A program made the position numbers and the translations under genes. Below, in pieces: positions 31,665 to 41,432 of a stretch of 64,000 nt of DNA (its first letter is position 1; each line of letters opens with the position of its first letter). A model generated the notes under the pieces. That model saw only the letters and a list, made by a program, of their open reading frames with translations. It searched no databases and had not been told where the DNA came from. The stretch is taken from positions 3,270,155 through 3,334,154 of the forward strand of contig NZ_GL945017.1 in assembly GCF_000218235.1 (NCBI RefSeq), written 5' to 3'. Source of the stretch: Hallella multisaccharivorax DSM 17128 (lineage in GTDB: Bacteria; Bacteroidota; Bacteroidia; Bacteroidales; Bacteroidaceae).

Positions 31665-34600
31665 TCAGAAATCAAGTTCGTTCAGATACTTATCTACTAT
31701 CATGCCCTTGGCTGCCTGCTGCTTCACCGTGAAGGTACGCAAAGCTTTGAAATGAAGCACGCAGAGTGTCTCGTCACCACTGATCACAGTCTGGTTGCCC
31801 ACATTGGCAAAGGTAGGATAAAGTGCCTGAGAGCCATCACTGTGATGACGGTCATAAGTCATATTTCTCATTTCCTTCGCCGCTACGGCATCCACCTTAA
31901 CGAAGCGCATATCCTGCGGACGGTAGGGAAGCACAAAGTTGAACGCGTTGACAGCCTGCATGGCTTTGCCTTTCACCAAGATGGTGACATCATCGCCTGC
32001 CTTGTACACCTTCTTGTCGTACTCATAGGAGAATCTACCTGCCAGCTTAGCATTGTTGCCGTCATCATAGACGCCACCGTCGAGCTTCGTCGTGACATTG
32101 GAGATATCGTAGGCATCGATGAGCCCGTTGCTGTTAATGTCTCCGCCGGAGATATAGCCATCGAAGTCGGCATCGCCTTTCTTCAGGCCCGTATAGTTCA
32201 TGTAGGAGGTCAGATCATTGTCGTCCACCTTCCCGTCATTGTTGATATCCCCAGGTATCAGCGTCTTCGTACCCGGCACCTTAAAGACATAGAGCTCACG
32301 ACCGGAACCGAAGCCACCGACAGCTTCCTGCACCTTGACCTTCACATAGCGGGCCACCGGATGGGCGGTGAGTACCACTTCCTTCACCGTGGCATCCCTT
32401 TCCCAGGTCTGTTCGCCCATGTCAGTCCAGGTCTTTCCATCACGACTCACCTGAATGTCAGCACGTGTAATCGTCCCGTTGCCGGCATTGGCGCGTGGGT
32501 AATACTGCAGTTTGTCCAGCGTATTGATGCTGTGCAGATCGATGGTAAATTCAAACGGCACCGCCTTACTATAATAATAGGTGTGCCAGATGTCGCCCGT
32601 CGTAGCAAAATCGAAGAGATGCTTGATGCCGAAGCCGTCCATGTCGCGTGCTGTCGACGTGGCTGTGAGTCCATGAATGGCAAACTCTAGCGGATTGACA
32701 GCCGTGCGCACGTGCAGCGGAGTCCATTCGCCGGCACCGTCAGCATTGACGGCACGCACCTTGAAATCATAGTCAGTGGCGGGCGTCAGGTCGCCGAACA
32801 GCTGCTCCTCGCCGCGAATCGTCGAATAGATCTGCCCTTGGAATGCCACCTCGTAATAGTCGGCATTGTCCACGCGTTTCCATTTCGGCGTGACCGAATA
32901 GGGCTGCACGTCAGCCTTGAGGAGCTGCGGAGCCGCCAAACTTCCACGGCTCTTTTTCAATCCATTGTCTTTTCTGAGCTGTTCAAATCCTTTCACGTTG
33001 ACCACCACTTCATTGGCCGCAATATCCGTCGGAGCTATCCTGACAACGATTCTGGCATTCTTCTTGATGCTGACAGAGGCACTTGGAGAGCCCGGAGTAG
33101 AGAAGCGGTTGAGCTCCGGCGCGACTTCAAAAGTCCAGGTATTGTCACCGGAGGCAGCTTCCCTGAGTGTGACTTTCTTGCCGCCCATCGTAGCCGTCAC
33201 CTTGTCCGGACGGCCGTTGCAGTTGATGAACAGCTCTGTCGCCTGCTGAAGAACCTGTCCTTTAAACCTGCCCTGTGTCTTCTCAACGCGGACGGTGAGC
33301 TCTCTCTTCCCGTTTAGATCTGATGTGATACGGGTCGTGGCCGAGTCTCCTTTGAGATAGTTTTCTGTCGTACCGTCGTCGTCATAAAGCGTAAACGAAG
33401 ACTGTCCTTTAGGATAGAGCTCGAAGACGCGGCGTGAGCGATCAATCTGCGAAGGGTTGTTATTGGCATTGACCATCGGAATGATGGCGCCGGCCTTGAC
33501 AAAGAGCGGCAGTTTCCATAACGGAGCGGCAACATCGTTGAGGATGCGTCCTCCCTCGTAGGTGTCGCCGGAGAAAAAGTCATACCATATACCGGCCGGC
33601 AGATAGATGCCGTTCCGGATGTCGTTTCCTTCTTTGTCGGCCGCCGTATTCTGATATATGGGAGCCACAAGAAACGACGGGCCATACATGTACTGATAGC
33701 GTGTAGCGATACCATGGGTGAAATCGGACGCGTCGTCTAAAAACATGGCACGGATCAGCGGCTTGTCAGTCACGGCCTCATGGGCACACGAATAGGTGTA
33801 AGGCAGGAGCGCCGACTTGAGCTTCAGATAAGAACGGTTGATGCTTGTGGCCGGCTCGCCGAGGGCTGAAGGATATTTCGGATTAGCCCCCCACCCGTCC
33901 ATGTTGAGCTGCATGGGCGTGAAGGTCTTCCATTGGAAGTCCCGAATGTTGACGATAGGGTTCTTTCCGCCGAAGATTCCGTCCATATCACTCGTGATGT
34001 TGCCCAGTCCGGACAGTCCTGCACCTATATAGGTAGGAATGTGAAAGCGGATGTATTCCCACTCTCCGCCCGTCTGGTCACCGGTCCACACACCGCCATA
34101 GCGCTGTGTGCCGGCCCATCCGTCAAGTGTGATGATGAAAGGCCGAGCGTTATTGCCATAATAAGGCATGATGCCCGCTACATCGGCAATGCCATTGAGA
34201 CCAAACGAATAGCCGTCGCCGACCCACGCCACATCGGTCTTGAGCACACGCACGCCGGCATCGCGCACTTCCTTGACAATGTCGCGCTGAAGCAAGACCG
34301 GGATGGTATCGATGGGATGGAGGTTCGACTGCGTCCAAAGCCCTATCTCTACGCCGTTCTTACGGGCATAGTCGCCGAAGCTTTTCAGGTTGGCGATGTT
34401 GCCGTCGAGTGTCGTGGTCTGGCCGTATCCGGCTCCATAACCGTCGTTGGGCAACACCCAGCCCAAGGGCATGTCGTTGTGTTTGTAGCGGTCCACCACG
34501 GCGCGGGCGGAGAACTGATAGTTGTTTTTCTCACCGTTGAGGCTCTCCTTGATGCCGCCATTGTCTTTCTGGCTCTCCGCATAGCGCTTGCCATCCTCGA

Positions 34601-35462
34601 AGAGGATGCCTTTTTTATCGGTCGTCTCCTTCCAATAATCACGGTTGTAGGCATTGAGATGTCCCTCATAGAAAGCGAACTTTGGCAGCAGCACGGGATT
34701 GCCCGTGAGCTGGTAATAATCGCGCAGCAGTGACGTGGGCGTGCTGTCCACCATCAGGAAGAGATCCAGATGTGACGTGTCGTGAGTGAGAGTGACCGAT
34801 GCCTTGTCCTCGCTTCCAAAGTCGTATTCGCCTGGCTGGAAGGTGTAGGGCATGGCTGCATAGCCCATTGTTGACCAATAGAAAGGTGCGGGCGAGGCCA
34901 CGCCACCGTCGGTCCAACTGTTGGTATTGACAATCTCTATGCGCCGTCCGCGATGGGAGAATCTTCCGTTCTGCACGCCGCCACCATAGAAATACTCCCC
35001 GTCGTGGTTGCGCAGACTCAGTGTGGTCCTGCCGTTCTGGAAGTCCACCGCCCTACTCTGCTCTGCCACCACCTTGCCATTTCTCAGGTCAGTGACGGTC
35101 ATCAGGCCCGTATGGCGGTCGAAGCTGACGCTGACCTCTGCCGTGGCTACCGTCACAGATTGTCCGTCATGTGAGAGTCGCAGCTCGCCAGCATCCTGAC
35201 GAGGACTGTCGACAAGAATCTTGGCGGGCGGATTGCTCTTGGGATCGCGGATGATTCCGCCATGGGGATCCTGGAAAATGCGGAAGACATTCTTGCCGTA
35301 AAAGTCCAGAGTCGCTGTCTGGCCATTGCCGTAGATGACCTCCACAGTCGTGGGATTGATCTGCCGCATGCCCGTCACAGGAACTGGGTTGGCAGCCATT
35401 ATGCCCCCTGACGACAAAAGTAAGAATGAGAATAACATGCTGAAAGGATTCTTCGTTCTCAT
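31665..35462 (-). CDS. GH31 glycosidase (alpha-GalNAcase-like) with FN3, discoidin, dockerin and cohesin-like domains
   Basis: This 1265-residue secreted protein has a signal peptide (MRTKNPFSMLFSFLLLSSGG). The catalytic GH31 core has the nucleophile Asp410 in VLKTDVAWVGDGYS and the acid/base Asp462 in VWTGDQTGGEWEYIRFH. IVNIRDFQWKTFTPMQLNMD further resembles subfamily GH31_18, whose members cleave alpha-GalNAc from Ser/Thr (Tn antigen). The beta-sandwich DUF5110 region follows (LYDDDGTTENYLKGDSATTR), then FN3 (PYSVTPKWKRVDNADYYEVA), discoidin (about 985-1085), and two dockerin-like calcium loops (PGDINNDGKVDDNDLTSY; GDINSNGLIDAYDISN). A cohesin-like C-terminus (FSYEYDKKVYKAGDDVTILV, then FNFVLPYRPQDMRF) ends the protein. 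It is transcribed alone. Subfamily is inferred from remembered motifs; GH31 itself is sure. Confidence 0.9.
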   Translation of the reverse strand: MRTKNPFSMLFSFLLLSSGGIMAANPVPVTGMRQINPTTVEVIYGNGQTATLDFYGKNVFRIFQDPHGGIIRDPKSNPPAKILVDSPRQDAGELRLSHDGQSVTVATAEVSVSFDRHTGLMTVTDLRNGKVVAEQSRAVDFQNGRTTLSLRNHDGEYFYGGGVQNGRFSHRGRRIEIVNTNSWTDGGVASPAPFYWSTMGYAAMPYTFQPGEYDFGSEDKASVTLTHDTSHLDLFLMVDSTPTSLLRDYYQLTGNPVLLPKFAFYEGHLNAYNRDYWKETTDKKGILFEDGKRYAESQKDNGGIKESLNGEKNNYQFSARAVVDRYKHNDMPLGWVLPNDGYGAGYGQTTTLDGNIANLKSFGDYARKNGVEIGLWTQSNLHPIDTIPVLLQRDIVKEVRDAGVRVLKTDVAWVGDGYSFGLNGIADVAGIMPYYGNNARPFIITLDGWAGTQRYGGVWTGDQTGGEWEYIRFHIPTYIGAGLSGLGNITSDMDGIFGGKNPIVNIRDFQWKTFTPMQLNMDGWGANPKYPSALGEPATSINRSYLKLKSALLPYTYSCAHEAVTDKPLIRAMFLDDASDFTHGIATRYQYMYGPSFLVAPIYQNTAADKEGNDIRNGIYLPAGIWYDFFSGDTYEGGRILNDVAAPLWKLPLFVKAGAIIPMVNANNNPSQIDRSRRVFELYPKGQSSFTLYDDDGTTENYLKGDSATTRITSDLNGKRELTVRVEKTQGRFKGQVLQQATELFINCNGRPDKVTATMGGKKVTLREAASGDNTWTFEVAPELNRFSTPGSPSASVSIKKNARIVVRIAPTDIAANEVVVNVKGFEQLRKDNGLKKSRGSLAAPQLLKADVQPYSVTPKWKRVDNADYYEVAFQGQIYSTIRGEEQLFGDLTPATDYDFKVRAVNADGAGEWTPLHVRTAVNPLEFAIHGLTATSTARDMDGFGIKHLFDFATTGDIWHTYYYSKAVPFEFTIDLHSINTLDKLQYYPRANAGNGTITRADIQVSRDGKTWTDMGEQTWERDATVKEVVLTAHPVARYVKVKVQEAVGGFGSGRELYVFKVPGTKTLIPGDINNDGKVDDNDLTSYMNYTGLKKGDADFDGYISGGDINSNGLIDAYDISNVTTKLDGGVYDDGNNAKLAGRFSYEYDKKVYKAGDDVTILVKGKAMQAVNAFNFVLPYRPQDMRFVKVDAVAAKEMRNMTYDRHHSDGSQALYPTFANVGNQTVISGDETLCVLHFKALRTFTVKQQAAKGMIVDKYLNELDF

Positions 35463-35483
35463 ATTATGAATAACTCAAAAGCG

Positions 35484-35501
35484 CTTGATAATTGTATCAA
35501 G
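35484..35501. promoter_or_regulatory. Perfect 7-bp inverted repeat in the GH31 leader
   Basis: CTTGATA, 4 bases, TATCAAG lies between the GH31 promoter and its ATG (about 22-39 bp before the start). It could be an operator or an RNA hairpin near the ribosome entry site. Confidence 0.4.
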
Positions 35502-35538
35502 TAGAATAGTAAATTTTATCAACGATGGTTTATAACCG

Positions 35539-35569
35539 CAAAGTTACATATATTTTTCTTTAAAGCCAA
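35539..35569 (-). promoter_or_regulatory. Bacteroidetes promoter for GH31
   Basis: On the minus strand TTG (35569-35567), 20 bp, TAACTTTG (35546-35539): a full -33/-7 match. The GH31 ATG is about 77 bp downstream; a 22-bp array starts 55 bp upstream. Confidence 0.65.
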
Positions 35570-35624
35570 TGAAATTATTATTAATTTTCTAAATTGTAGA
35601 GCTCACAGCGTAACTATTTAGTCC

Positions 35625-35712
35625 ATGTTGCCTTTACACTGTAATCGCATCGCCTTTACACTGTAGACGCATTGCCTTTACACTGTAATCGCATCGCCAT
35701 TACACTGTAGAC
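35625..35712 (+). repeat. Array 2: four contiguous 22-bp units
   Basis: Units start at 35625, 35647, 35669 and 35691. All carry the dyad TTACACTGTA; units 2 and 4 end GTAGAC, units 1 and 3 GTAATC. The first unit's left edge is diverged (ATGTTGCC). The fourth has CCATTAC for CCTTTAC. The array separates the GH31 promoter from a gene remnant. Confidence 0.95.
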
Positions 35713-35745
35713 GCGATGCCATAATATCTTCCTCTATGCGCGGGG

Positions 35746-36048
35746 GGCCAGTCGTTCTCTCCGGAAGACCTCGCCCTGCGCAAGTCAGAAGGCTTCGTCT
35801 CGACATGCTACACCTGCTGCACGGAAGTAGAGCCCAATCTCTTCACCAACAGTAAGCCCTCCGATGCCGCCTTTCTCCCACTCTATTGCCTTTCCAAAGG
35901 CCTCGACGGCTACTTGCATTGGTCGTGGATGAACTGGGATAACCATCCGCTCACCGACTCCCGCTACCGTCTCTTCCCCGCCGGTGACACCTATTGCGTC
36001 ATCTGGTCAGCTGTCATCACCAGGCTGCGTGATGATAGCAAGCGATAG
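35746..36048 (+). pseudogene. C-terminal remnant of a DUF4091 / GH123-like protein
   Basis: A 101-codon open stretch with no usable start encodes GFVSTCYTCCTEVEPNLFTN, then LPLYCLSKGLDGYLHWSWMN and PLTDSRYRLFPAGDTYCVIW, ending at TAG 36046-36048. These are the C-terminal blocks of DUF4091 proteins, a family related to GH123 beta-N-acetylgalactosaminidases. The usual start and catalytic domain are absent, and the last residues diverge from the family after the ...GDTY block. The left border coincides with array 2. It suggests that a beta-GalNAc-active gene was lost here by deletion. Confidence 0.75.
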
Positions 36049-36159
36049 GAGAAAGACAGAAATGACGTATCCTTTATCATATACACATTATTATATTATA
36101 GTGCACTTTAAACTTAAATACTAAATATAGTTAACAAGATGGCATTCATAAGTATAATA

Positions 36160-36191
36160 TTTGATTATATAATCCGATATCATTAATTTTG
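36160..36191 (+). promoter_or_regulatory. Bacteroidetes promoter of the second SusC/D operon
   Basis: TTTG (36160-36163), 20 bp, TAATTTTG (36184-36191) match the -33/-7 consensus. The SusC ATG at 36240 lies 48 bp downstream. Confidence 0.65.
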
Positions 36192-36239
36192 AAGCAGTTT
36201 CTAATCTAAAACCAAAAAAGCACTTAAATCTAAAGAAGT

Positions 36240-39200
36240 ATGCAAAAAATCGTTCACTTGTTGGGCAGTGCGGGTATAGCTATGTCATCATGCTTGCCAA
36301 TCACTACCTTGGCTGCCGAAGGAGCTCCTGAGACTGCGTCCTATCAGGTCATTAATCAGGAACATACCGTCACGGGTGTGGTGCTTGACGAGACGGGCCA
36401 GCCAGTCATCGGTGCTACCATCGTGTCGAAGAGCAATCCAAAGTTGATGGGAACTACTGACGTCAACGGTCAGTTCTCCATGAAAGTCGCCAGTGACAAT
36501 GATGTGCTGGTCTTCACCTACATCGGTTACCAGAAGAAAGAAGTGCCCCTGAAAGGCAAGCGTGTCTTGTCTGTGGAGATGAAAGAGGATACCAAGACGC
36601 TGAATGATGTCGTGGTTACTGCTTTCGGTGCAACACAGAAGAAAGAGACGGTGGTAGGATCCATTCAGCAGGTGAAGCCGGAGGGCCTGCGCGTACCTGG
36701 ATCAAACATTTCCAATGCTTTCGCAGGCCGCCTGGCCGGTGTCATTGCTACGCAGAGCAGCGGTATGCCCGGCTCCAATGGCTCCAACTTCTACATTCGT
36801 GGTATCTCCACGATCAGCGGTGCCACTAATCCGCTCATCGTCATGGATGGCATGGAGATCTCTCAAGACGACCTTAACCACCTCGATCCGGATGTCATCG
36901 AGAGCTTCTCCATCTTGAAAGATGCGTCTGCTACAGCCATGTACGGTACACGAGGTGCTAACGGCGTACTGATCATCACCACCAAGAGCGGTGCTGACCT
37001 GGAGAAACCAAAACTCACCTTCCGCGTGGAAGGCAATGTCACCGTGCCTACTTCCAAGCCGAAATTTGTTAAAGGCGCAGAATTTATGCAGCTATACAAC
37101 GAGGCTGTGAAAAACGAAGGAACAGGCTCCACGCTCTATACCGACGAGCAGATAGCCAACACCCGCAACCATGTCAACCCTTATGTTTTTCCTGATGTTG
37201 ACTGGTACAAGGAGATATTCAGAAACACAGCCTTCAACCAGAAAGCCAACATGAACATCCGTGGCGGTACGAAGAAAATCGTCTACTTCATGAACCTCAA
37301 CCTCAGCCACGAGACAGGCATGCTGAAAAACAGAAGTAGGGACTTCTTCTCGTTCAACAATAACATCAATTATACACGACTGGCTTTCCAAAACAACATC
37401 GACTTCAACATGTCGAAGTCATCGAAGATCGCCTTGCACCTGTATGCAGGTCTTGACAATATGCACGGGCCAATGACTGGCAACACCGATATCAGCAGCA
37501 CGATGAACAGCATCTATTCGCAGGTAATTGCAGCCAATCCCGTGCTCTTCCCAATCATGTATGAGGATCTGAGTAACGACGGATGGCTGCACTGGGGCTT
37601 TAAGCAGATTGGCAACGGCGGCAGCTCGAACCCGCTGGCACAGCTTGTCAACGGCTATCAAGACACATTTGCCAGTACCATCACGGCGAATCTCAACTTC
37701 GATCAAAAGCTTGACTTCATCACCAAAGGCCTTGCTTTCCATGCAATGGCTTCGTTCAAGAACTGGTCGAAGAGCTCCAACTATCGTGGCATGAACTACA
37801 ACCGCTACACCATGCAAGGCTATACCAGGAACAGTGACGGCTCCTACACCTATACCACCGTGCCTGTAGGCGACCCCCAACAGCCAGTATTGAGCAATTC
37901 CGGCTCCAATGCCGGAGACCGCCGCTACTATGGTCAGGCCTATTTCGACTACAACCGCGCCTTCGGCAACCATACCGTGTCGGGAATGCTGCTGTGGAAC
38001 ATCAACCAGTATGAATCGAACAGGTACGGCAACGACCTCACTAATCTGTTAGGCTCTCTTCCTTCTCGAAAGATGGGCTTTGCTGCACGCGCCACTTACG
38101 ACTATCTCCATCGTTATCTCGTAGAGTTCAATGCCGGATACAATGGCTCCGAACAGTTTGCCAAAGGCCACCGGTGGGGCTTCTTCCCTTCGATTGGTCT
38201 GGGCTACGTGATGAGTGAGGAGAACTACTGGAAGCCTCTGCAAAACGTGATCTCCAACTTCAAACTCCGCGGTACTTACGGCCTTGTGGGCAACGATCAG
38301 TATGGATATGAGCGATTCATCTATCAGCAGGTGATCACTCTTACAGGCAACGGCAGTTTCACCACTGGCATACCAGGAAACAAGGTCTCCTATTCAGGAC
38401 CTGGCTGGACTCGCCTTGGGAACAATGACGTATCATGGGAAGTGGGACACAAGCTCGACCTCGGATTCGACATACAGCTATTCAATGCGCTAAGCATTAC
38501 TTTTGACTGGTTCCGTGAGCGCCGCTCCAACATCTTCCAGCAGAAGCTGTCGATTCCTAACTATCTTGGGACAGCCAACACAAAGATCTACGGCAACCTT
38601 GCTGAAGTAGTCAACCATGGTGTCGACCTGGCGGTGAGCTACAACAAGGCAATCAACAAAGATCTCGCCATCCAGTTCCAAGGCACGCTGACCTATAACA
38701 ACAATAAGATAACCGTTTATGACGAGGCACCCGGTACGCGCGAAGCCATGAAGTACAAAGGTAAAAACGTAAAGACCGCATGGGGCTACATTTCCAACGG
38801 GCTCTTTATTGACGACGCCGACGTCACCAACGGCCCCGTATCAACCCTTGGCAACATTACCATTGCACCGGGCGACATCAAATATGTGGACCAACCCGAT
38901 GCTGAGGGTAAATATGATGGTAAAATCACGAGCGACGATCAGGTACCTCTGGGTGTCACTGAACCAAGGCTCATCTATGGCTTCGGGCCATCTGTCTCTT
39001 ATAAGAAATGGGACTTTTCCTTCTTTTTCCAGGGCCGTGGCAACGTGGCGCTGATTCTAAGAGACATCCAGCCCTTTGGAACATCGACCCACCGCGGCGT
39101 ACTGCAGTTTGTCGCTGATGACAGATGGAGCCCCGACAACCAAGACCCCAACGCGGCATTCCCAAGACTGACTGAAACTTTCAACAATAACAACACAGCC

Positions 39201-39419
39201 TCGTCTTCCTACTGGCTGCGCAATGGACGCTTTCTCAAACTGAAGAATGCAGAGATCGGATATAGCTTCAAGAATATCCGCGTCTACGCCAACGGTACCA
39301 ATCTGCTCACCTTCTCACCGTTCAAGCTGTGGGATCCTGAGATGGGAGGTGGCAACTATACTTCGAAATATCCCACCCAGCTCACCGTCAACGTAGGTTG
39401 TCAAATCACTATTAATTAA
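36240..39419 (+). CDS. SusC/RagA-family TonB-dependent transporter (second system)
   Basis: This 1059-residue outer-membrane protein has a signal peptide ending TLAAE. A carboxypeptidase-D-like domain (VTGVVLDETGQPVIGATI) is followed by LNDVVVTAFGATQKKETVVG, the plug with YIRGISTISGATNPLIVMDG and ILKDASATAMYGTRGANGVL, and the barrel. It ends PTQLTVNVGCQITIN rather than with the usual terminal aromatic, which is slightly unusual. No STN domain is present. The first gene of a three-gene operon, it is followed by SusD after 8 bp. It differs clearly in sequence from the first SusC, so it probably takes a different oligosaccharide. Confidence 0.95.
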   Translation: MQKIVHLLGSAGIAMSSCLPITTLAAEGAPETASYQVINQEHTVTGVVLDETGQPVIGATIVSKSNPKLMGTTDVNGQFSMKVASDNDVLVFTYIGYQKKEVPLKGKRVLSVEMKEDTKTLNDVVVTAFGATQKKETVVGSIQQVKPEGLRVPGSNISNAFAGRLAGVIATQSSGMPGSNGSNFYIRGISTISGATNPLIVMDGMEISQDDLNHLDPDVIESFSILKDASATAMYGTRGANGVLIITTKSGADLEKPKLTFRVEGNVTVPTSKPKFVKGAEFMQLYNEAVKNEGTGSTLYTDEQIANTRNHVNPYVFPDVDWYKEIFRNTAFNQKANMNIRGGTKKIVYFMNLNLSHETGMLKNRSRDFFSFNNNINYTRLAFQNNIDFNMSKSSKIALHLYAGLDNMHGPMTGNTDISSTMNSIYSQVIAANPVLFPIMYEDLSNDGWLHWGFKQIGNGGSSNPLAQLVNGYQDTFASTITANLNFDQKLDFITKGLAFHAMASFKNWSKSSNYRGMNYNRYTMQGYTRNSDGSYTYTTVPVGDPQQPVLSNSGSNAGDRRYYGQAYFDYNRAFGNHTVSGMLLWNINQYESNRYGNDLTNLLGSLPSRKMGFAARATYDYLHRYLVEFNAGYNGSEQFAKGHRWGFFPSIGLGYVMSEENYWKPLQNVISNFKLRGTYGLVGNDQYGYERFIYQQVITLTGNGSFTTGIPGNKVSYSGPGWTRLGNNDVSWEVGHKLDLGFDIQLFNALSITFDWFRERRSNIFQQKLSIPNYLGTANTKIYGNLAEVVNHGVDLAVSYNKAINKDLAIQFQGTLTYNNNKITVYDEAPGTREAMKYKGKNVKTAWGYISNGLFIDDADVTNGPVSTLGNITIAPGDIKYVDQPDAEGKYDGKITSDDQVPLGVTEPRLIYGFGPSVSYKKWDFSFFFQGRGNVALILRDIQPFGTSTHRGVLQFVADDRWSPDNQDPNAAFPRLTETFNNNNTASSSYWLRNGRFLKLKNAEIGYSFKNIRVYANGTNLLTFSPFKLWDPEMGGGNYTSKYPTQLTVNVGCQITIN

Positions 39420-39427
39420 CTCCAGAC

Positions 39428-41404
39428 ATGAAAAGAATACATAAATTGATTATAGGCTGCTTCTTCCTTGCCGGCCTCACGATGACATCATGTAACTATC
39501 TTGATGTCGTGCCCAAGGAGTACGCATCTGAGTCTGACATGGCCAAAGACCGTCAGGCAGCACTCAACTACCTATACTCCTGCTATGGCTATCTGCCACA
39601 GCCAAATAGCGGTACAAGCTCCCTTGACCTGCTCACGGGTGATGAAGTAGTTACAGCATTTGAGCACGAAACTTTCGCGGCCTTTCCCAAAGGCAATTAT
39701 ACCGCCTCCGATCCGGTCATCTCCTACTGGAACACCTTATACCAAGGCATCCGCCAGTGTCTCTCTTTCCAGGAGGAGCTCAACAAGAGCGGCAACTTCG
39801 CAGAGCTGGAGGCCAAAGACAGGGCTGACTACAAGGCACAGGTAAAGTTTCTTTTAGGTTATTACGATTTTCTGCTTACACGTTGCTATGGCCCCATTAT
39901 CTTAGTTACCACAAAGCCCGATGCCATGACCAATCCGAAGGACTATCTTCCCCGAACAGACTACGATGTGTGTGTGGATTCCATCTGCAACTATTTCGAC
40001 GAGGCTGCAAAGGGTCTTCCAGCAACGCGTATCGGTACGCAGTCGAATGAGTTTGGTCTGGCCACAAGCGTGGCAGCCAAGGCCATGAAGGCCAAGACAC
40101 TGCTCTACGCCGCATCACCATTGTTCAACGGCAACAGTAAGTTTTATGCTGATTTCAAGGACAAAGAGGGCAAACCACTCATGCCTCTCACCTACGATGC
40201 GAACAAATGGGTAAAGGCACGCGATGCCTATAAAGAGGCCATTACAGCGGCTGAGGCAGCCGGCTACCACTTGTATAAACGGGGCGATTATAAGATTTCC
40301 ACCAATGGTTATCCGGCAGACCCACACGTACGAGCCTTGCGCTATATCTCTACCGACTATGAACAGGAAGGCGAAAAAGCCGGCTCCAATTGCGAAGTCA
40401 TCCTGGCCGACTCACGTGGTGAGGGCAACTACGGTCTCCAAAACAAAAGCATGCCTTTCAACTGGAAGAATGGAAACAACTCCTGGAATGGCATCTCACC
40501 CACCATTGCCATGATGAGCCGTTTCTATACAAAGAATGGACTGCCCATGGATGAGGACAAGACGCTCGACTTCTCACACCCCTGGAATCTTGTAAAAGTG
40601 GATTCGACACATATGAATGAGGCATGCCTGGGGCGTCAGACCATGCGTTTCGACCTTGACCGTGAACCCCGTTTCTATGCCTGGATTGACTTTCAAAACG
40701 GGTTTTACGAGATTCTCAGTTCCAGCAACAACGGCGCCTACAGAGATGATGCCGATTACAGGAAGTTCTCTGATGGCACTCATGGCGAGCTCATCACGAG
40801 CTTTGTCGTCGGCGGAAACTGCAGCAGGGGTAAGGATCTCAACAATCTCCGCTCCAACAACTATGCGCCTACGGGCTTCCTCAATAAAAAGTTTGTGGAT
40901 CCAGACATCGCAAAGAATGCCAGTGGCTTAGGCGACTACCATGAGCGTCCATGGCCTGTTATCCGCCTGGCGGAGCTTTATTTAGGCTATGCCGAGTGTT
41001 GTGTGGAGACGGGTGACCTTTCCACAGCCCGTGAATATATCAACAAGGTGCGCGAACGTGCAGGCATTCCTACCGTAGAAGATGCATGGGGCAATTACTC
41101 AAAAGACCCATCAAAGGCCACCACACAAGATGGGCTGCGTGAGATTGTTCGCAACGAGCGTATGAACGAGTTCTACCTTGAGAATCAAAACTTCTGGGAT
41201 ATGAGACGCTGGCTTCTCGCAGAGAAATACTTCAATGTAAAAGCCCAAGGCATGGACATTGACGCTACCACGCTGACTGACTTCGCAAAGGTGAAGACCG
41301 TCATCTTTGAGCGTAAATTCGCATCTCCTTCCAATTATCTCATGCCGATACCTTCGGCCGATATCAACAAGAATGTGCATATCGTCCAGAATCCAGGCTA
41401 CTGA
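39428..41404 (+). CDS. SusD/RagB-family lipoprotein (second system)
   Basis: This 658-residue lipoprotein has lipobox TSC (LTMTSCNYLDVVPKEY). SusD blocks are YWNTLYQGIRQCLSFQEELN, DYKAQVKFLLGYYDFLLTRC, ATSVAAKAMKAKTLLYAASP and LFNGN, and the C-terminal RPWPVIRLAELYLGYAECCV, REYINKVRERAGIPTV and RNERMNEFYLENQNFWDMRR. It sits 8 bp after its SusC and acts as the surface lid. Ligand unknown. Confidence 0.95.
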   Translation: MKRIHKLIIGCFFLAGLTMTSCNYLDVVPKEYASESDMAKDRQAALNYLYSCYGYLPQPNSGTSSLDLLTGDEVVTAFEHETFAAFPKGNYTASDPVISYWNTLYQGIRQCLSFQEELNKSGNFAELEAKDRADYKAQVKFLLGYYDFLLTRCYGPIILVTTKPDAMTNPKDYLPRTDYDVCVDSICNYFDEAAKGLPATRIGTQSNEFGLATSVAAKAMKAKTLLYAASPLFNGNSKFYADFKDKEGKPLMPLTYDANKWVKARDAYKEAITAAEAAGYHLYKRGDYKISTNGYPADPHVRALRYISTDYEQEGEKAGSNCEVILADSRGEGNYGLQNKSMPFNWKNGNNSWNGISPTIAMMSRFYTKNGLPMDEDKTLDFSHPWNLVKVDSTHMNEACLGRQTMRFDLDREPRFYAWIDFQNGFYEILSSSNNGAYRDDADYRKFSDGTHGELITSFVVGGNCSRGKDLNNLRSNNYAPTGFLNKKFVDPDIAKNASGLGDYHERPWPVIRLAELYLGYAECCVETGDLSTAREYINKVRERAGIPTVEDAWGNYSKDPSKATTQDGLREIVRNERMNEFYLENQNFWDMRRWLLAEKYFNVKAQGMDIDATTLTDFAKVKTVIFERKFASPSNYLMPIPSADINKNVHIVQNPGY

Positions 41405-41432
41405 TCAGAAAGGTAATTAATTCAAAACAACA

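Noticed and set aside
35582..35720. tRNA or small RNA gene at array 2
   Set aside because: Stems come only from the repeat dyads; no cloverleaf or CCA-type end can be built.
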